64,000 bases of DNA. Source: Nocardiopsis listeri NBRC 13360. GTDB lineage: Bacteria > Actinomycetota > Actinomycetes > Streptosporangiales > Streptosporangiaceae. Below, in pieces: positions 1-7,397 of the stretch. The notes under the pieces were generated by a model that worked only from the letters and a program-made list of their open reading frames with translations, was not told the origin of the DNA and made no database searches. The first letter of the stretch is position 1; every line of letters begins with the position of its first letter. The DNA lies in contig NZ_BCSH01000002.1 in NCBI RefSeq assembly GCF_001570765.1, positions 62,001 to 126,000 on the forward strand, in the 5' to 3' direction. The position numbers and the translations under genes are program-made.

Positions 1-1
1 C

Positions 2-274
2 GCCGACACCGACCTGCCGCACGACCTCCTGGAGATCCGGGTGATCGACTCCGGACAGGGGGTCGCCGATGACGTCGCCGAGGAGATCTTCCGGTTCGGT
101 TTCACCACCAAGGCGTCCCGGGACGGTGGAAGCAGGGGCTTGGGCCTGGCCCTGGTCAAGCAGGTCTGTGAGAGCAGAGGGGGAAGCATCGAGATGGAGG
201 CTCCCGACGCGGAGGAGGGCGCGGTCTTCACCGCCTGCCTGCCGGTCGCCGCGCCGACGGGGGTGGCCGGGTGA
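2..274 (+). CDS. Sensor histidine kinase, C-terminal fragment (CitA/DcuS-like)
   Basis: Only the last ~90 residues lie in the window; the gene begins upstream. The fragment has the end of an HATPase_c domain: an N/G1-type motif (IDSGQGV), the F-box-like stretch FRFGFTTK and the G2 box RGLGLALVKQ, followed by the usual closing strand with GGSIEM. It would autophosphorylate on a His outside the window and pass phosphate to the regulator encoded next. Its stop TGA overlaps the GTG of that regulator (GTGA), so the two are translationally coupled. The CitA/DcuS assignment rests on the partner's family, and the sensed ligand cannot be deduced. Confidence 0.88.
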   Translation, partial: ADTDLPHDLLEIRVIDSGQGVADDVAEEIFRFGFTTKASRDGGSRGLGLALVKQVCESRGGSIEMEAPDAEEGAVFTACLPVAAPTGVAG

Positions 275-954
275 TCCGTGTCCTGGTCGTCGACGACGAC
301 GTGCGGGTGGCCCGTAACCACCAGGAGCTGGTGGAGTCGGTGCCCGAGTTCACCGTGGTCGGGGTGGCGCACACCGCCGCCGCGGCCCTGGCCCAGGTAC
401 GCGGACACCGTCCGGACCTGGTCCTGCTGGACCTGCACCTGCCCGACGGCTCGGGGATCTCGGTCATGCGCGCCCTGCGATCGGCCGGCGAACCGGGCAC
501 GCCCCAACCCGACTTCCTGATGATCACCGCCGTTCGCGACATCGCCCAGGTCCGCTCGGCGGTGCACGGCGGTGCCGTTCACTACCTGCTCAAACCCTTT
601 CCGCTCAGCGCCCTGCGCGACCAGCTCGAACGATTCGCGGTGGCCCGGCGGCAGATGCAGGCCCCAGGGGAGGCCACCCAACAGGACGTGGACCGGTTGT
701 TCGGACTGTTGCGTCCGCCCGCGGCCCGTTCCCTGCCCAAGGGCCTGACCGCGGCCACCGTCGACCTGGTCGCGGGGGTGCTGCGCGAGGCGGAGGGGGA
801 GCTGTCCGCCGCGGAGGTGGCCGAGCGTTCCGGGGTGTCCCGGGTGACGGCCCGCCGCTACCTTGAGCACCTGTGCGCCGATGGTCGGGCGGAACTGCGC
901 ATGCGCTACGGTTCCGCCGGTCGTCCCGAACACCTCTACCGCTGGGTCGCCTGA
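271..954 (+). CDS. Response regulator, CitB/DcuR type
   Basis: This 227-residue two-component regulator has an N-terminal receiver domain (about 1-120) with the acidic pocket VVDDD, phospho-acceptor Asp54 in LLDLHLPDG, the switch Thr in MITAV and the conserved Lys in LLKPF. After a linker, residues ~155-227 form a winged-helix DNA-binding domain (SAAEVAERSGVSRVTARRYL), as in CitB/DpiA/DcuR regulators that control uptake or use of C4-dicarboxylates, citrate or related acids. The GTG start at 271 overlaps the kinase stop. No transporter target gene is seen next to it, so the regulated pathway is unknown. The gene converges on the Uma2-like gene with only 14 bases between. Confidence 0.92.
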   Translation: MIRVLVVDDDVRVARNHQELVESVPEFTVVGVAHTAAAALAQVRGHRPDLVLLDLHLPDGSGISVMRALRSAGEPGTPQPDFLMITAVRDIAQVRSAVHGGAVHYLLKPFPLSALRDQLERFAVARRQMQAPGEATQQDVDRLFGLLRPPAARSLPKGLTAATVDLVAGVLREAEGELSAAEVAERSGVSRVTARRYLEHLCADGRAELRMRYGSAGRPEHLYRWVA

Positions 955-968
955 CCCCGGTCGCCGGA

Positions 969-1577
969 TCACTTGGTCGCCGGCGTCCCCCCGATGTGTT
1001 CGCGCCATGGGCCACTGGCCACGAGCCAGTGCGGGACGAGTTTCACGGGAAAGGGGAAGTCGGTCTCGAAGAGCTCCTCACCCTGGCGCTGACCGATCTC
1101 CTGGTAGACACCGTCCTCCAGACGGAACTCCACGATGCCGGGCTTCTCCGGGTGGGGGTTGATGATCCAGTAGGCGGAGATGCCGAAAGCGGCGTATTCG
1201 TGCCGCTTTGTGTGGTTGTCGCGAAGCACGCTCTCGGGCGAGACCACCTCCACCGCCAGCAACGGGGGAACGGTGTAGTAACCCTCCTCCGGCGGTTCCT
1301 GGTCGAAGACGGCCAGGTCGGGGATGCGATGCCGGCCCGGGTCCCCGTCGAGGATGATCCCGGGGCCCTCCCCGATCTCCAGATCGTGGGGGGCGTGATT
1401 GCCGAGATGGAAACCCAGACGGTAGCTCACTCGTGTGTGCAAGGGCTTGGGCGCGGGAGACACGTCAAGCCTCCCGTCGACCAGCTCGTACCGCCGCCCG
1501 TCGTCCGGAGTGTTCTCGAGGTCGTCCACGGTGAGCCGTCGTTCGGGTACTTCCGGCCGGATACTCATGACAGACAT
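969..1577 (-). CDS. Uma2 family (DUF820) putative endonuclease
   Basis: This 202-residue protein has the Uma2/DUF820 fold signature of the PD-(D/E)XK nuclease superfamily: RYELVDGRL near the N-terminus, then PDLAVFD (Asp), LLAVEVVSPES (Glu-Val-Val-Ser) and a Lys/His/Tyr helix (TKRHEYAAFGISAYWII). Uma2 proteins are abundant in actinomycetes and cyanobacteria, but their cellular role is unresolved. I chose the ATG at 1577, which has a purine-rich GAGGAGG just upstream; an in-frame ATG at 1568 is the alternative. A longer frame to 1745 would read into the upstream region of the divergent VOC gene and is less likely. Confidence 0.85.
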   Translation of the reverse strand: MSVMSIRPEVPERRLTVDDLENTPDDGRRYELVDGRLDVSPAPKPLHTRVSYRLGFHLGNHAPHDLEIGEGPGIILDGDPGRHRIPDLAVFDQEPPEEGYYTVPPLLAVEVVSPESVLRDNHTKRHEYAAFGISAYWIINPHPEKPGIVEFRLEDGVYQEIGQRQGEELFETDFPFPVKLVPHWLVASGPWREHIGGTPATK

Positions 1578-1733
1578 ACTGCCTCCTCGGGTGCATGAAG
1601 ACCAGTATTCAGTGTCACCCTGGGTTACCGACGGGTTTCCACAGGGTGTATTCGGATCGGTGAACCGGCGGGGCGTGCTTCGGAGGGACGTGTCCCATCG
1701 AGGAATGTCGGTGGCGGGTGTCACACTCGGGGC

Positions 1734-2108
1734 ATGTTGGATCACCTAGGAATCCAGGTCACCGACCCCACAGCCGCCGCATCCTTCTACGACGCCGTCC
1801 TCGCGCCCCTGGGACACCGCCGCATGCTCCAGTTCGGGGAGGTCATCGCCTACGGCTCCGACGACCCCGCGTTCTGGATCTCGCCCAGCGAGACGGACGG
1901 CCCCGCGCGCGAGTCCCACATCGCGTTCACCGCGGCCGACCGGGCCACCGTCGATGCCTTCTTCGCCGCCGCCGTCGAGGTCGGGGCGCGGGTCCTGCAC
2001 GAACCGAAGGAGTGGCCCGAGTACCACGAGCACTACTACGGCGCCTTCGTCCGCGACCCCGACGGCAACAACGTGGAGGCCGTCTCCCACGTCCCGGCCC
2101 GGGGCTGA
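1734..2108 (+). CDS. VOC (glyoxalase/bleomycin-resistance) family protein
   Basis: This 124-residue single-module vicinal-oxygen-chelate protein opens with LDHLGIQVTD and FYDAVLAPLG, has a central HIAFTA and ends with FVRDPDGNNVEAV. Its His and Glu residues occupy the usual metal-ligand positions of the family. It probably acts as a homodimeric metal-dependent lyase, isomerase or ligand-binding protein; the substrate cannot be read from sequence. The gene is divergent from the Uma2-like gene and convergent with the FAD oxidoreductase gene. No strong ribosome-binding site precedes ATG 1734. Confidence 0.9.
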   Translation: MLDHLGIQVTDPTAAASFYDAVLAPLGHRRMLQFGEVIAYGSDDPAFWISPSETDGPARESHIAFTAADRATVDAFFAAAVEVGARVLHEPKEWPEYHEHYYGAFVRDPDGNNVEAVSHVPARG

Positions 2109-2136
2109 TCGGACACGGCCGGGCCCCGGACCTGGT

Positions 2137-3294
2137 TCAGCGGGAGTCGGTGGCGGCACGCGAGTGCCGAGCGGTGGCCAGCTCCGCGGCCCGTACCGCG
2201 CTGGTCACCGCCACCTCGCCCAGCAGGCCCGGTGCGGCGACCTGGTCCCCGGCCAGGTACACGCCCTCACCCCGGTCGATGGCGGGACGGTCCCGCCAGG
2301 TGGTGCCCGGCAGGTCCAGCGCACCGGTGCGCCCCCGCGCCACCTGGTCGCGCCGCCAGGTCAGCCTCTCCCGCCACTCGGGCAGCGCGGTGTCGAGCAG
2401 GACCTCCAACCGGGCGTTCGTCTTCGCGCGACCCTCACCCGGGCGGACCGGAAGCTGCGCCTGGACCAGGTCCTCACCCTCGGGTGCGAGCGTGGGATCG
2501 ACGACGGTGTAGCGCTCCAGGAAACCGCACTCGTCGGAGTCGAACACCAGGAACGGATCGCCGTGGCGCCGTGTCAGCCCCAGGTCCACCATCAGGGTGT
2601 GTCCGCTCTCCCAACGCAGCGTGTCGTCCCCCAACAGGGTGCGTGCCGCGTTCAAGGACGTGGCCACGACGGTCGGGCCCTGCGGCAGGGCGTCCACCCG
2701 GCTCCGCGTCTCGATCCGCACCCCCATCTCCCGGGCACGCGCGGACAGGTGCTCCACCCAGGCGCCCCAGCCCCCGATCAGGTACCGGGGCGCGGGCCAT
2801 CCCGGGGTGGTGACACGTTGGAACCGGTCCCAGACGAAGGCGGCCGACAGGCGCTCCGGCTCGGCGTGGAAGAGCACGACCCCCATCATGTTGGCGACGG
2901 CCCGGGCCGAATCCGCGCCCAGGCGCTCGGTGCCCCAGGTACCGAAGTCCACGTCGTTCGGGGCGCGCAGACGCCTGTGGGACGCGGCACGGAGTACCCC
3001 GGTCGGGGGGCCGCCGATCCGCTCCCGGTATCGCCACCGGGTCCCGAGCGCGGCCCTCAACGGCAGGGCCTTCGAGCGCGGGACCAGGCCGCGCCGCTCC
3101 AACCAGACGTAGGGCGCCCCGTCCGAGTACAGGACGTGCGGTCCGTCGTTGGCCACGTACGGGGGCTCGGTGGAGCGGGCCCGCCCGCCCAGCGTGGCGT
3201 GGGATTCGTACAGGGTGACGGTGGCGCCTCCCTCGGCGCCGGCGATGGCCGCGGTCAGTCCGGCGAGGCCACCGCCCACAACGTTGAGTTCCAT
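2137..3294 (-). CDS. FAD-dependent oxidoreductase (phytoene-desaturase-like amine oxidase fold)
   Basis: The protein has 385 residues with an N-terminal Rossmann dinucleotide-binding motif (VVGGGLAGLTAAI), an acidic end of the second strand (LYES) and the LGGRARS motif of the phytoene desaturase/amine oxidase group. Near the C-terminus GVYLAGDQVA is the second FAD-contacting motif. The substrate is unknown. The ATG at 3294 lies 4 bases after the stop of the upstream sigma-factor gene on the same strand, so the two are almost certainly co-transcribed and coupled. That arrangement fits ECF41 sigma factors, which typically pair with carboxymuconolactone decarboxylase, oxidoreductase or epimerase (COE) genes. 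Confidence 0.9.
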   Translation of the reverse strand: MELNVVGGGLAGLTAAIAGAEGGATVTLYESHATLGGRARSTEPPYVANDGPHVLYSDGAPYVWLERRGLVPRSKALPLRAALGTRWRYRERIGGPPTGVLRAASHRRLRAPNDVDFGTWGTERLGADSARAVANMMGVVLFHAEPERLSAAFVWDRFQRVTTPGWPAPRYLIGGWGAWVEHLSARAREMGVRIETRSRVDALPQGPTVVATSLNAARTLLGDDTLRWESGHTLMVDLGLTRRHGDPFLVFDSDECGFLERYTVVDPTLAPEGEDLVQAQLPVRPGEGRAKTNARLEVLLDTALPEWRERLTWRRDQVARGRTGALDLPGTTWRDRPAIDRGEGVYLAGDQVAAPGLLGEVAVTSAVRAAELATARHSRAATDSR

Positions 3295-3298
3295 GTCC

Positions 3299-4207
3299 CT
3301 AGGACGGGTCGACCGGGCTCAAACGTGACAGCTTGTCGGGGTTGACCAACAGATACACGTGCTGGACCCGCCCTGCGAAGACGTCCAGGGCGATCATGAG
3401 CACCGCGGCCCCGGTCGCCGAGACCAGCACCCCCGGACCGCCGTTGACCTCGGTGACCCGGATGTCCAGGCCGTCCATGCCCTCGACCCCGACCGAGGCG
3501 AGGAATCGGGTGACGTTGCGCTCCTCGGTGACGGCCGAGAGGAAGCGACCCACCTTGTGCGCGCTGCGCAGCACCCGTAGGGGAGCCCTGGCCTTGCCAC
3601 CGCTGTCGCTCACCAGGGTGGCGTCGTCGGCGAGCAGGCCCTTGAGCCCGTCCAGGTCCCCTTCCAGACAGGCCCGGAGGAAGCGTTCGGTGATCCGTCG
3701 TCGTTCGACCCGGTCGGCCTCGAACCGGGGTCGGCGATCCCGCACGTGGTCGCGGGCGCGTTTGGCCAACTGTCGGGTGGCGGCCTCTCCGCGCCCGATG
3801 ACCTGCGCGATCTGGGCGTAGGGCAGTTGGAAGGCCTCGTGCAGGACGAACACGGCACGTTCCAACGGACTCAGCGTCTCCAACACCACCATCAGGGCGA
3901 ACTCCACCGAGTCGGCGAGTTCGGCCCGTTCGGCGCCGTCGGGCAGGTCGCTGACCGGTTCGGGAAGCCACTCGCCCACGTAGGACTCACGTCGGGAACC
4001 GGCCCGGCGCAACCGGTCGATGGCCACCCGAGAGACCACGGTGACCAGGTAGGCGCGCGGGTCGTCGATCCCGGCGGGGTCGACCCCGGACCAGCGCAAC
4101 CAGGCCTCTTGGACCACGTCCTCGGCGTCGTTGGCGCTGCCCAGGACCCGGTAGGCGACCCCGTTCAGCAGGGAGCGGTGCTCTTCGAAGACCTCTGTCG
4201 TCGTCAT
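3299..4207 (-). CDS. ECF41-family RNA polymerase sigma factor (SigJ-like)
   Basis: The 302-residue protein has sigma region 2 at ~8-70 (DAEDVVQEAWLRW), region 4 at ~105-165 (LSPLERAVFVLHEAF, YAQIAQVIGR) and a C-terminal SnoaL-like extension. It carries the hallmarks of group ECF41: WLPEP in the linker (residues 80-84), DSGGK (201-205, a variant of DGGGK/R) and NPDKL (289-293). In this group the extension replaces an anti-sigma factor and modulates activity. The ATG at 4207 has no clear ribosome-binding site but lies just downstream of an ECF41-type promoter, which suggests autoregulation and a leaderless or nearly leaderless message. The FAD oxidoreductase gene follows in the same operon. Confidence 0.93.
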   Translation of the reverse strand: MTTTEVFEEHRSLLNGVAYRVLGSANDAEDVVQEAWLRWSGVDPAGIDDPRAYLVTVVSRVAIDRLRRAGSRRESYVGEWLPEPVSDLPDGAERAELADSVEFALMVVLETLSPLERAVFVLHEAFQLPYAQIAQVIGRGEAATRQLAKRARDHVRDRRPRFEADRVERRRITERFLRACLEGDLDGLKGLLADDATLVSDSGGKARAPLRVLRSAHKVGRFLSAVTEERNVTRFLASVGVEGMDGLDIRVTEVNGGPGVLVSATGAAVLMIALDVFAGRVQHVYLLVNPDKLSRLSPVDPS

Positions 4208-4216
4208 GGCAGGGAA

Positions 4217-4244
4217 GACGTACCACCGTGCGTGGTCTGTGACA
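4217..4244 (-). promoter_or_regulatory. ECF41-type autoregulatory promoter
   Basis: Read on the minus strand, TGTCACA (4244-4238) is followed after 17 bases by CGTC (4220-4217). These are the published signature -35 and -10 elements of ECF41 promoters. The -10 ends 9 bases before the ATG of the ECF41 gene, so transcription should start only a few bases before the codon or on it. Confidence 0.75.
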
Positions 4245-4384
4245 CGTCCCCGTCCTATATCCACCGAAACGCCTCTCGGGTCGCGGGGAGAGACCGAACG
4301 GTGACCCCCGAGGGACGGCAAACCACTTGCCCGGGAAGAGGACGGCTTCTAGGTTGGCGCGATCGGTGGAGTCGAGGAGAGGAA

Positions 4385-4930
4385 GTGTCGTTGTACCGAC
4401 TGCGTGAGTGGAACCGAGGGGACGCCGACCGACTGCTGGAGGCCTTCTCCTGGGAGGAGCTGGTCTGGCAGGAGCCCGGTGACCTTCCCCGCACCCAGGA
4501 CCAGGCCCGGGAGTGGATCGCGCACCGGGCCGAACTGGCCGGGAAGAGCGACGTCCACGGGTTCGCCGTGGTGGACGACCAGGACAAGGCGTTGGGGCAC
4601 GTGCAGATCTCGGTCAGTAGCCGCAGACACGAGCTGGGCTGGTTGTCCTTCTGGACGCACCCGGCGGAACAGGGACGCGGGGTCGCGACGGCCGGGGCGA
4701 GATTGGCCTCGCGCTTGGCGTTCGACCGGTTGGACCTGTTCCGGGTGGAGGCGGGGCACCGACTCGACAACCCGGGCTCGTGCCTGGCGCTGGGTCGCGC
4801 GGGATTGCTGCCGGAGGGGACCGAGCGGGCCAAGCTGCGGTACGGCACCTCCCGCTACGACACCGCGTCGCACGCGCGCCTGGTGACCGATCCGGACACC
4901 TGGACCCCCGAGGGGCCCTGCAAGGGCTGA
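4385..4930 (+). CDS. GNAT family N-acetyltransferase (RimJ/RimL-like)
   Basis: The protein has 181 residues. It opens with LREWNRGDADRLLEAF, has the acetyl-CoA pyrophosphate loop EQGRGVATAG around residue 100 and the C-terminal helix motif NPGSCLALGRAGL typical of RimJ/RimL-like acetyltransferases. It would transfer an acetyl group from acetyl-CoA to an amine, either a protein N-terminus or a small molecule; the acceptor is not predictable. The GTG start at 4385 sits directly after a purine-rich GAGGAGAGGAA. It is divergent from the ECF41 operon. Confidence 0.88.
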   Translation: MSLYRLREWNRGDADRLLEAFSWEELVWQEPGDLPRTQDQAREWIAHRAELAGKSDVHGFAVVDDQDKALGHVQISVSSRRHELGWLSFWTHPAEQGRGVATAGARLASRLAFDRLDLFRVEAGHRLDNPGSCLALGRAGLLPEGTERAKLRYGTSRYDTASHARLVTDPDTWTPEGPCKG

Positions 4931-4969
4931 GTCGGTTCCGCGTGAGCGGGGGCGGCGACGGAACGGAAC

Positions 4970-5002
4970 GCGGGGCACGGCGATGGATTCGCCGTGCCCC
5001 GC
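4970..5002. terminator. Bidirectional hairpin terminator
   Basis: A perfect 13-bp stem (GCGGGGCACGGCG with its complement) around a 7-base loop lies between the convergent GNAT gene and the small secreted protein gene, and could serve both. Confidence 0.7.
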
Positions 5003-5027
5003 GCCGTCTCCGGAGGAGTGTCGACCG

Positions 5028-5243
5028 CTAGTCGTCCATGACGGTGATGCCGGAGTTGAAGTCGGTGTCGATGACGTTGCAGCCCTCGGAGCTGAAGCCC
5101 GCGAAGCTGATGACGTCGGCGCAGACGGGCACCGTGACGTTCTGGATGTCGGCGTTGTTGTCGGCCGCGGCGGTGCCGGACATGGCGCCCAGGGCGAGGC
5201 CGGTGGCGAGGATGAGACCGGAGACGGCGGTGATGCGCTTCAT
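5028..5243 (-). CDS. Small secreted two-cysteine protein, copy A
   Basis: This 71-residue precursor has a classic Sec signal peptide (MKRITAVSGLILATGLALGA) and a likely cleavage after TAAA, giving a ~45-residue mature peptide beginning DNNADIQN. The mature part has a hydrophobic patch (VTVPVCADVISFAGF), two cysteines 18 residues apart and an acidic tail ending MDD. It is clearly paralogous to the next gene upstream. The architecture recalls chaplins and other small surface proteins of sporulating actinomycetes, but I cannot assign it to a named family. GAAGGAAC precedes the ATG. Function is unknown; cell-envelope or aerial-hypha surface location is inference. Confidence 0.8.
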   Translation of the reverse strand: MKRITAVSGLILATGLALGAMSGTAAADNNADIQNVTVPVCADVISFAGFSSEGCNVIDTDFNSGITVMDD

Positions 5244-5323
5244 GGTGAGTGTTCCTTCGTGGTTCGCTGTGTGCAGGTGGTGACGGTGGCCGGATGGAGC
5301 CGACCCGGATGACTACCGGGTGA

Positions 5324-5536
5324 TCAGTCGTCGACCGAGATGCCCGAGGTGGCGTCCCAGTCGACGACGTTGCAGCCGCTGGCGCTGACGCCGGAGGCCT
5401 TCAGGACGTCCAGGCAGATCGGGATGGTGATGTTCTGGACGTCGGCGTTGTTGTCGGCCGCGGCGGTGCCGGTGAACGCGCCGAAGGCGAGGCCGGTGGC
5501 CAGGACGAAGCCGGAAATCTTGGCGATACGGGACAT
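5324..5536 (-). CDS. Small secreted two-cysteine protein, copy B
   Basis: This 70-residue paralogue of the neighbouring secreted protein has the signal peptide MSRIAKISGFVLATGLAFGA and a predicted cut after TAAA. The mature peptide begins DNNADVQN, carries ITIPICLDVLKASGV with a first Cys and SASGCNV with the second, then an acidic tail ending VDD. The ATG at 5536 follows a GAAAGG at good spacing; an in-frame GTG at 5545 is less likely. It lies 80 bases upstream of copy A on the same strand, so the pair is a tandem duplication. The conserved Asn/Asp start and Cys spacing suggest selection on a structural peptide rather than an enzyme. Confidence 0.8.
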   Translation of the reverse strand: MSRIAKISGFVLATGLAFGAFTGTAAADNNADVQNITIPICLDVLKASGVSASGCNVVDWDATSGISVDD

Positions 5537-5879
5537 GTGAGTCACCTTTCGGAAGTACTAAAACGGGTTGGCTGCGGCCGCCGTAATTAACTTAGCGTAG
5601 CCGCACGCGTGCCTGAAGTAGTTTCCGCGAAGATTCCAGAGTTTCCCCAGAGTTTCCTCGGCTTCCCGGGTGGTATGACCGACATGTCACCGCATGGAGT
5701 CCCCGCCGTGTTACACAACCGAAAGCACGGCTAGAACAGGCTTCTGGCGAATGCATCGGAATACGTAACTGTCCGCTCATCGCCGGTCATGTCGGACCCG
5801 AGACGGGGACGAAGCGTAGGGAACGCACGAAAAGGCCCGTACGGCGTATCCGCCGTACGGGCCCGAAGACCTGGTGGGA
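5537..5879. other. Intergenic region with likely promoter of the secreted pair
   Basis: About 340 bases without a convincing gene. The part nearest copy B is AT-richer (around CCGTAATTAACTTAGC, 5580-5595) and probably holds its promoter, though I could not place -35/-10 boxes with confidence. The far end carries the terminator of the Tyr/Gly/Gln-rich gene. Confidence 0.5.
5834..5863 (-). terminator. Rho-independent terminator of the YGQ-rich gene
   Basis: A perfect 13-bp stem (GGCCCGTACGGCG and complement) with loop TATC is followed on the minus strand by TTTTCG, 16 bases beyond the stop of the gene ending at 5880. Confidence 0.8.
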
Positions 5880-6434
5880 CTACCAGCCCTGCTGGCCGTA
5901 ACCCGGGTACTGCTGGCCGTAGCCGGGCTGGTGCCCGTACCCCGGCTGCTGCTGCCCGTATCCGGGGTACTGCTGTTGGTCGTAGCCCGGGTACTGATGC
6001 GGCTGCTGACCGTAACCCTGGCCGTAACCCGCGTACGGGTCCGGCTGCTGCGCGCCCGTAGGGTGCTGCGGGTAGGCGGCCTGCTGCCCCGTCCCGTCCT
6101 GCGGATGCTGGGGTTGTTGCGGCTGCTGGGCCTCGGCCTGCGCCGACTCCCTCGCCTTCAGCGCCTCGGCGTCGGGGCGGAAGATGAACAGGCGGGCGGC
6201 CTGGGACTCCCCGTTCTCGCTCGGTGTGATCAGGTCCAGACGCCAGCCGGCCTCCTCGATCCCCTCGAGGATGCGGGTCAGCCCCGGACGCAGCTTGCTC
6301 GAAGCCTCGTCGTAGGCGTTGACGTCCAACTGGATGATGAACATCCGACGCTTCTGCTGCGCGGCGACCTTGGCGTGTTCGACGACCGTGCTATCCCTGA
6401 CGACCTGTGTGACGCTCATGAAAACCGTACCCAT
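5880..6434 (-). CDS. Hypothetical protein with Tyr/Gly/Gln-rich prion-like tail
   Basis: The protein has 184 residues. The first ~95 look folded (MFIIQLDVNAYDEASSKLRPGL, WRLDLITPSENGE, AARLFIFRP). From ~105 onward it is low complexity, built from Gln/Pro/Tyr/Gly with repeated YPGYGQQ and PGYGQ units up to the C-terminus. Such tails resemble prion-like or RNA-binding low-complexity domains and could drive self-association; that is inference. The N-terminal part matches no family I recognise. The start may be ATG 6434 or ATG 6419 (MSVTQVV); neither has a strong ribosome-binding site. A strong hairpin terminator follows the stop. Confidence 0.75.
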   Translation of the reverse strand: MGTVFMSVTQVVRDSTVVEHAKVAAQQKRRMFIIQLDVNAYDEASSKLRPGLTRILEGIEEAGWRLDLITPSENGESQAARLFIFRPDAEALKARESAQAEAQQPQQPQHPQDGTGQQAAYPQHPTGAQQPDPYAGYGQGYGQQPHQYPGYDQQQYPGYGQQQPGYGHQPGYGQQYPGYGQQGW

Positions 6435-6591
6435 CTGCTCTGCGGAGCTGATTCACCCGTCGGGGCGTTCCCGGTCGTCCGCGTCCACCGTGGCGGGATT
6501 CCGCCGGGCTCCGAAACCATCATGCCTTCTATAGGTGCGTCTGGCCACAGAGACCGAACGGATCCCCGGCCCCACGACACGCGGTCGAGGG

Positions 6592-7254
6592 TCAGCCGGC
6601 GGCGGCGCGGACGGCTTCGTCGACGGGCGTCTCACCGTTCACCAGGTTGAGAACCCGGCCGACGGTTCCTGGTTCGCCCAAAAGCGCGACGATCACGGCG
6701 GCGACGTCGTCACGGGTCACCGTGTCGCGCTCGACCTCCTCACCCAGGTCGACCCGACCGGTTCCGACGTCGTCGGTCAGACCTCCGGGACGCAGGATCG
6801 TCCAGTCCAGGTCGAGGTCGCGCTGACGGAGGTCGTCGTCGGCGGCCTTCTTCGCCGCCACGTACGCCTTCCACACCTCACCGGTGTCCTCCGGAACCGG
6901 CTTGTCCACGTTGATCGCCGATACCTGGACGAGACGGCGCACCCCGGCGAGGGCGGCCGCGTCGGCGGTCAGCACCGCCGCCTTGTGGTCGACGGTCTCC
7001 TTGCGCTCCGCGCTGCTGCCCGGTCCGGCGCCGGCCGCGAACACCACGGCGTCGGCGCCCATGATCTTCTCGGTCAGCTCGGTCACGGTGGCCTGTTCCA
7101 GGTCGATCACGACCGGCTCGGCCCCGGCGTCGACGAGGTCCTGGGAATGGTCGGGGTTGCGGATGAGGCCCACGGGGGTGTCACCGCGGTCGGCCAACTG
7201 CCTGGCCAGTCGCAGCGCGATCTTTCCGTGTCCTCCGACGATGACGATTCGCAT
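6592..7254 (-). CDS. NAD(P)-binding atypical SDR oxidoreductase
   Basis: This 220-residue Rossmann protein has the N-terminal glycine motif IVGGHGKIALRLA, an Arg in strand two (LIRNPDH) favouring NADP, the central VFAAGAGPGS strand and a WTILRPGGLTDD segment. These are features of atypical short-chain dehydrogenases (SDR_a5/YwnB/HSCARG-like), which often lack the Tyr-x-x-x-Lys catalytic pair and may act as redox sensors. It stands alone between unrelated genes. No substrate can be given. Confidence 0.88.
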   Translation of the reverse strand: MRIVIVGGHGKIALRLARQLADRGDTPVGLIRNPDHSQDLVDAGAEPVVIDLEQATVTELTEKIMGADAVVFAAGAGPGSSAERKETVDHKAAVLTADAAALAGVRRLVQVSAINVDKPVPEDTGEVWKAYVAAKKAADDDLRQRDLDLDWTILRPGGLTDDVGTGRVDLGEEVERDTVTRDDVAAVIVALLGEPGTVGRVLNLVNGETPVDEAVRAAAG

Positions 7255-7397
7255 GGGGGCAGCGTATTGCCTTCACCCACGGCGGGCCGAGGACCGCACC
7301 GGACGGCGCCTGTGAACTTCTCGACGCCGTCCGGGGGAATACCGGGCCGACCCGACGATCGGCCTCGTGATCGGTCGACCGCCGGGCCCCTATTCCA

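Noticed and set aside
1719-1725. TGTCACA upstream of the VOC gene as an ECF41 promoter
   Set aside because: No CGTC at 16-18 bases; the start codon would fall inside the spacer.
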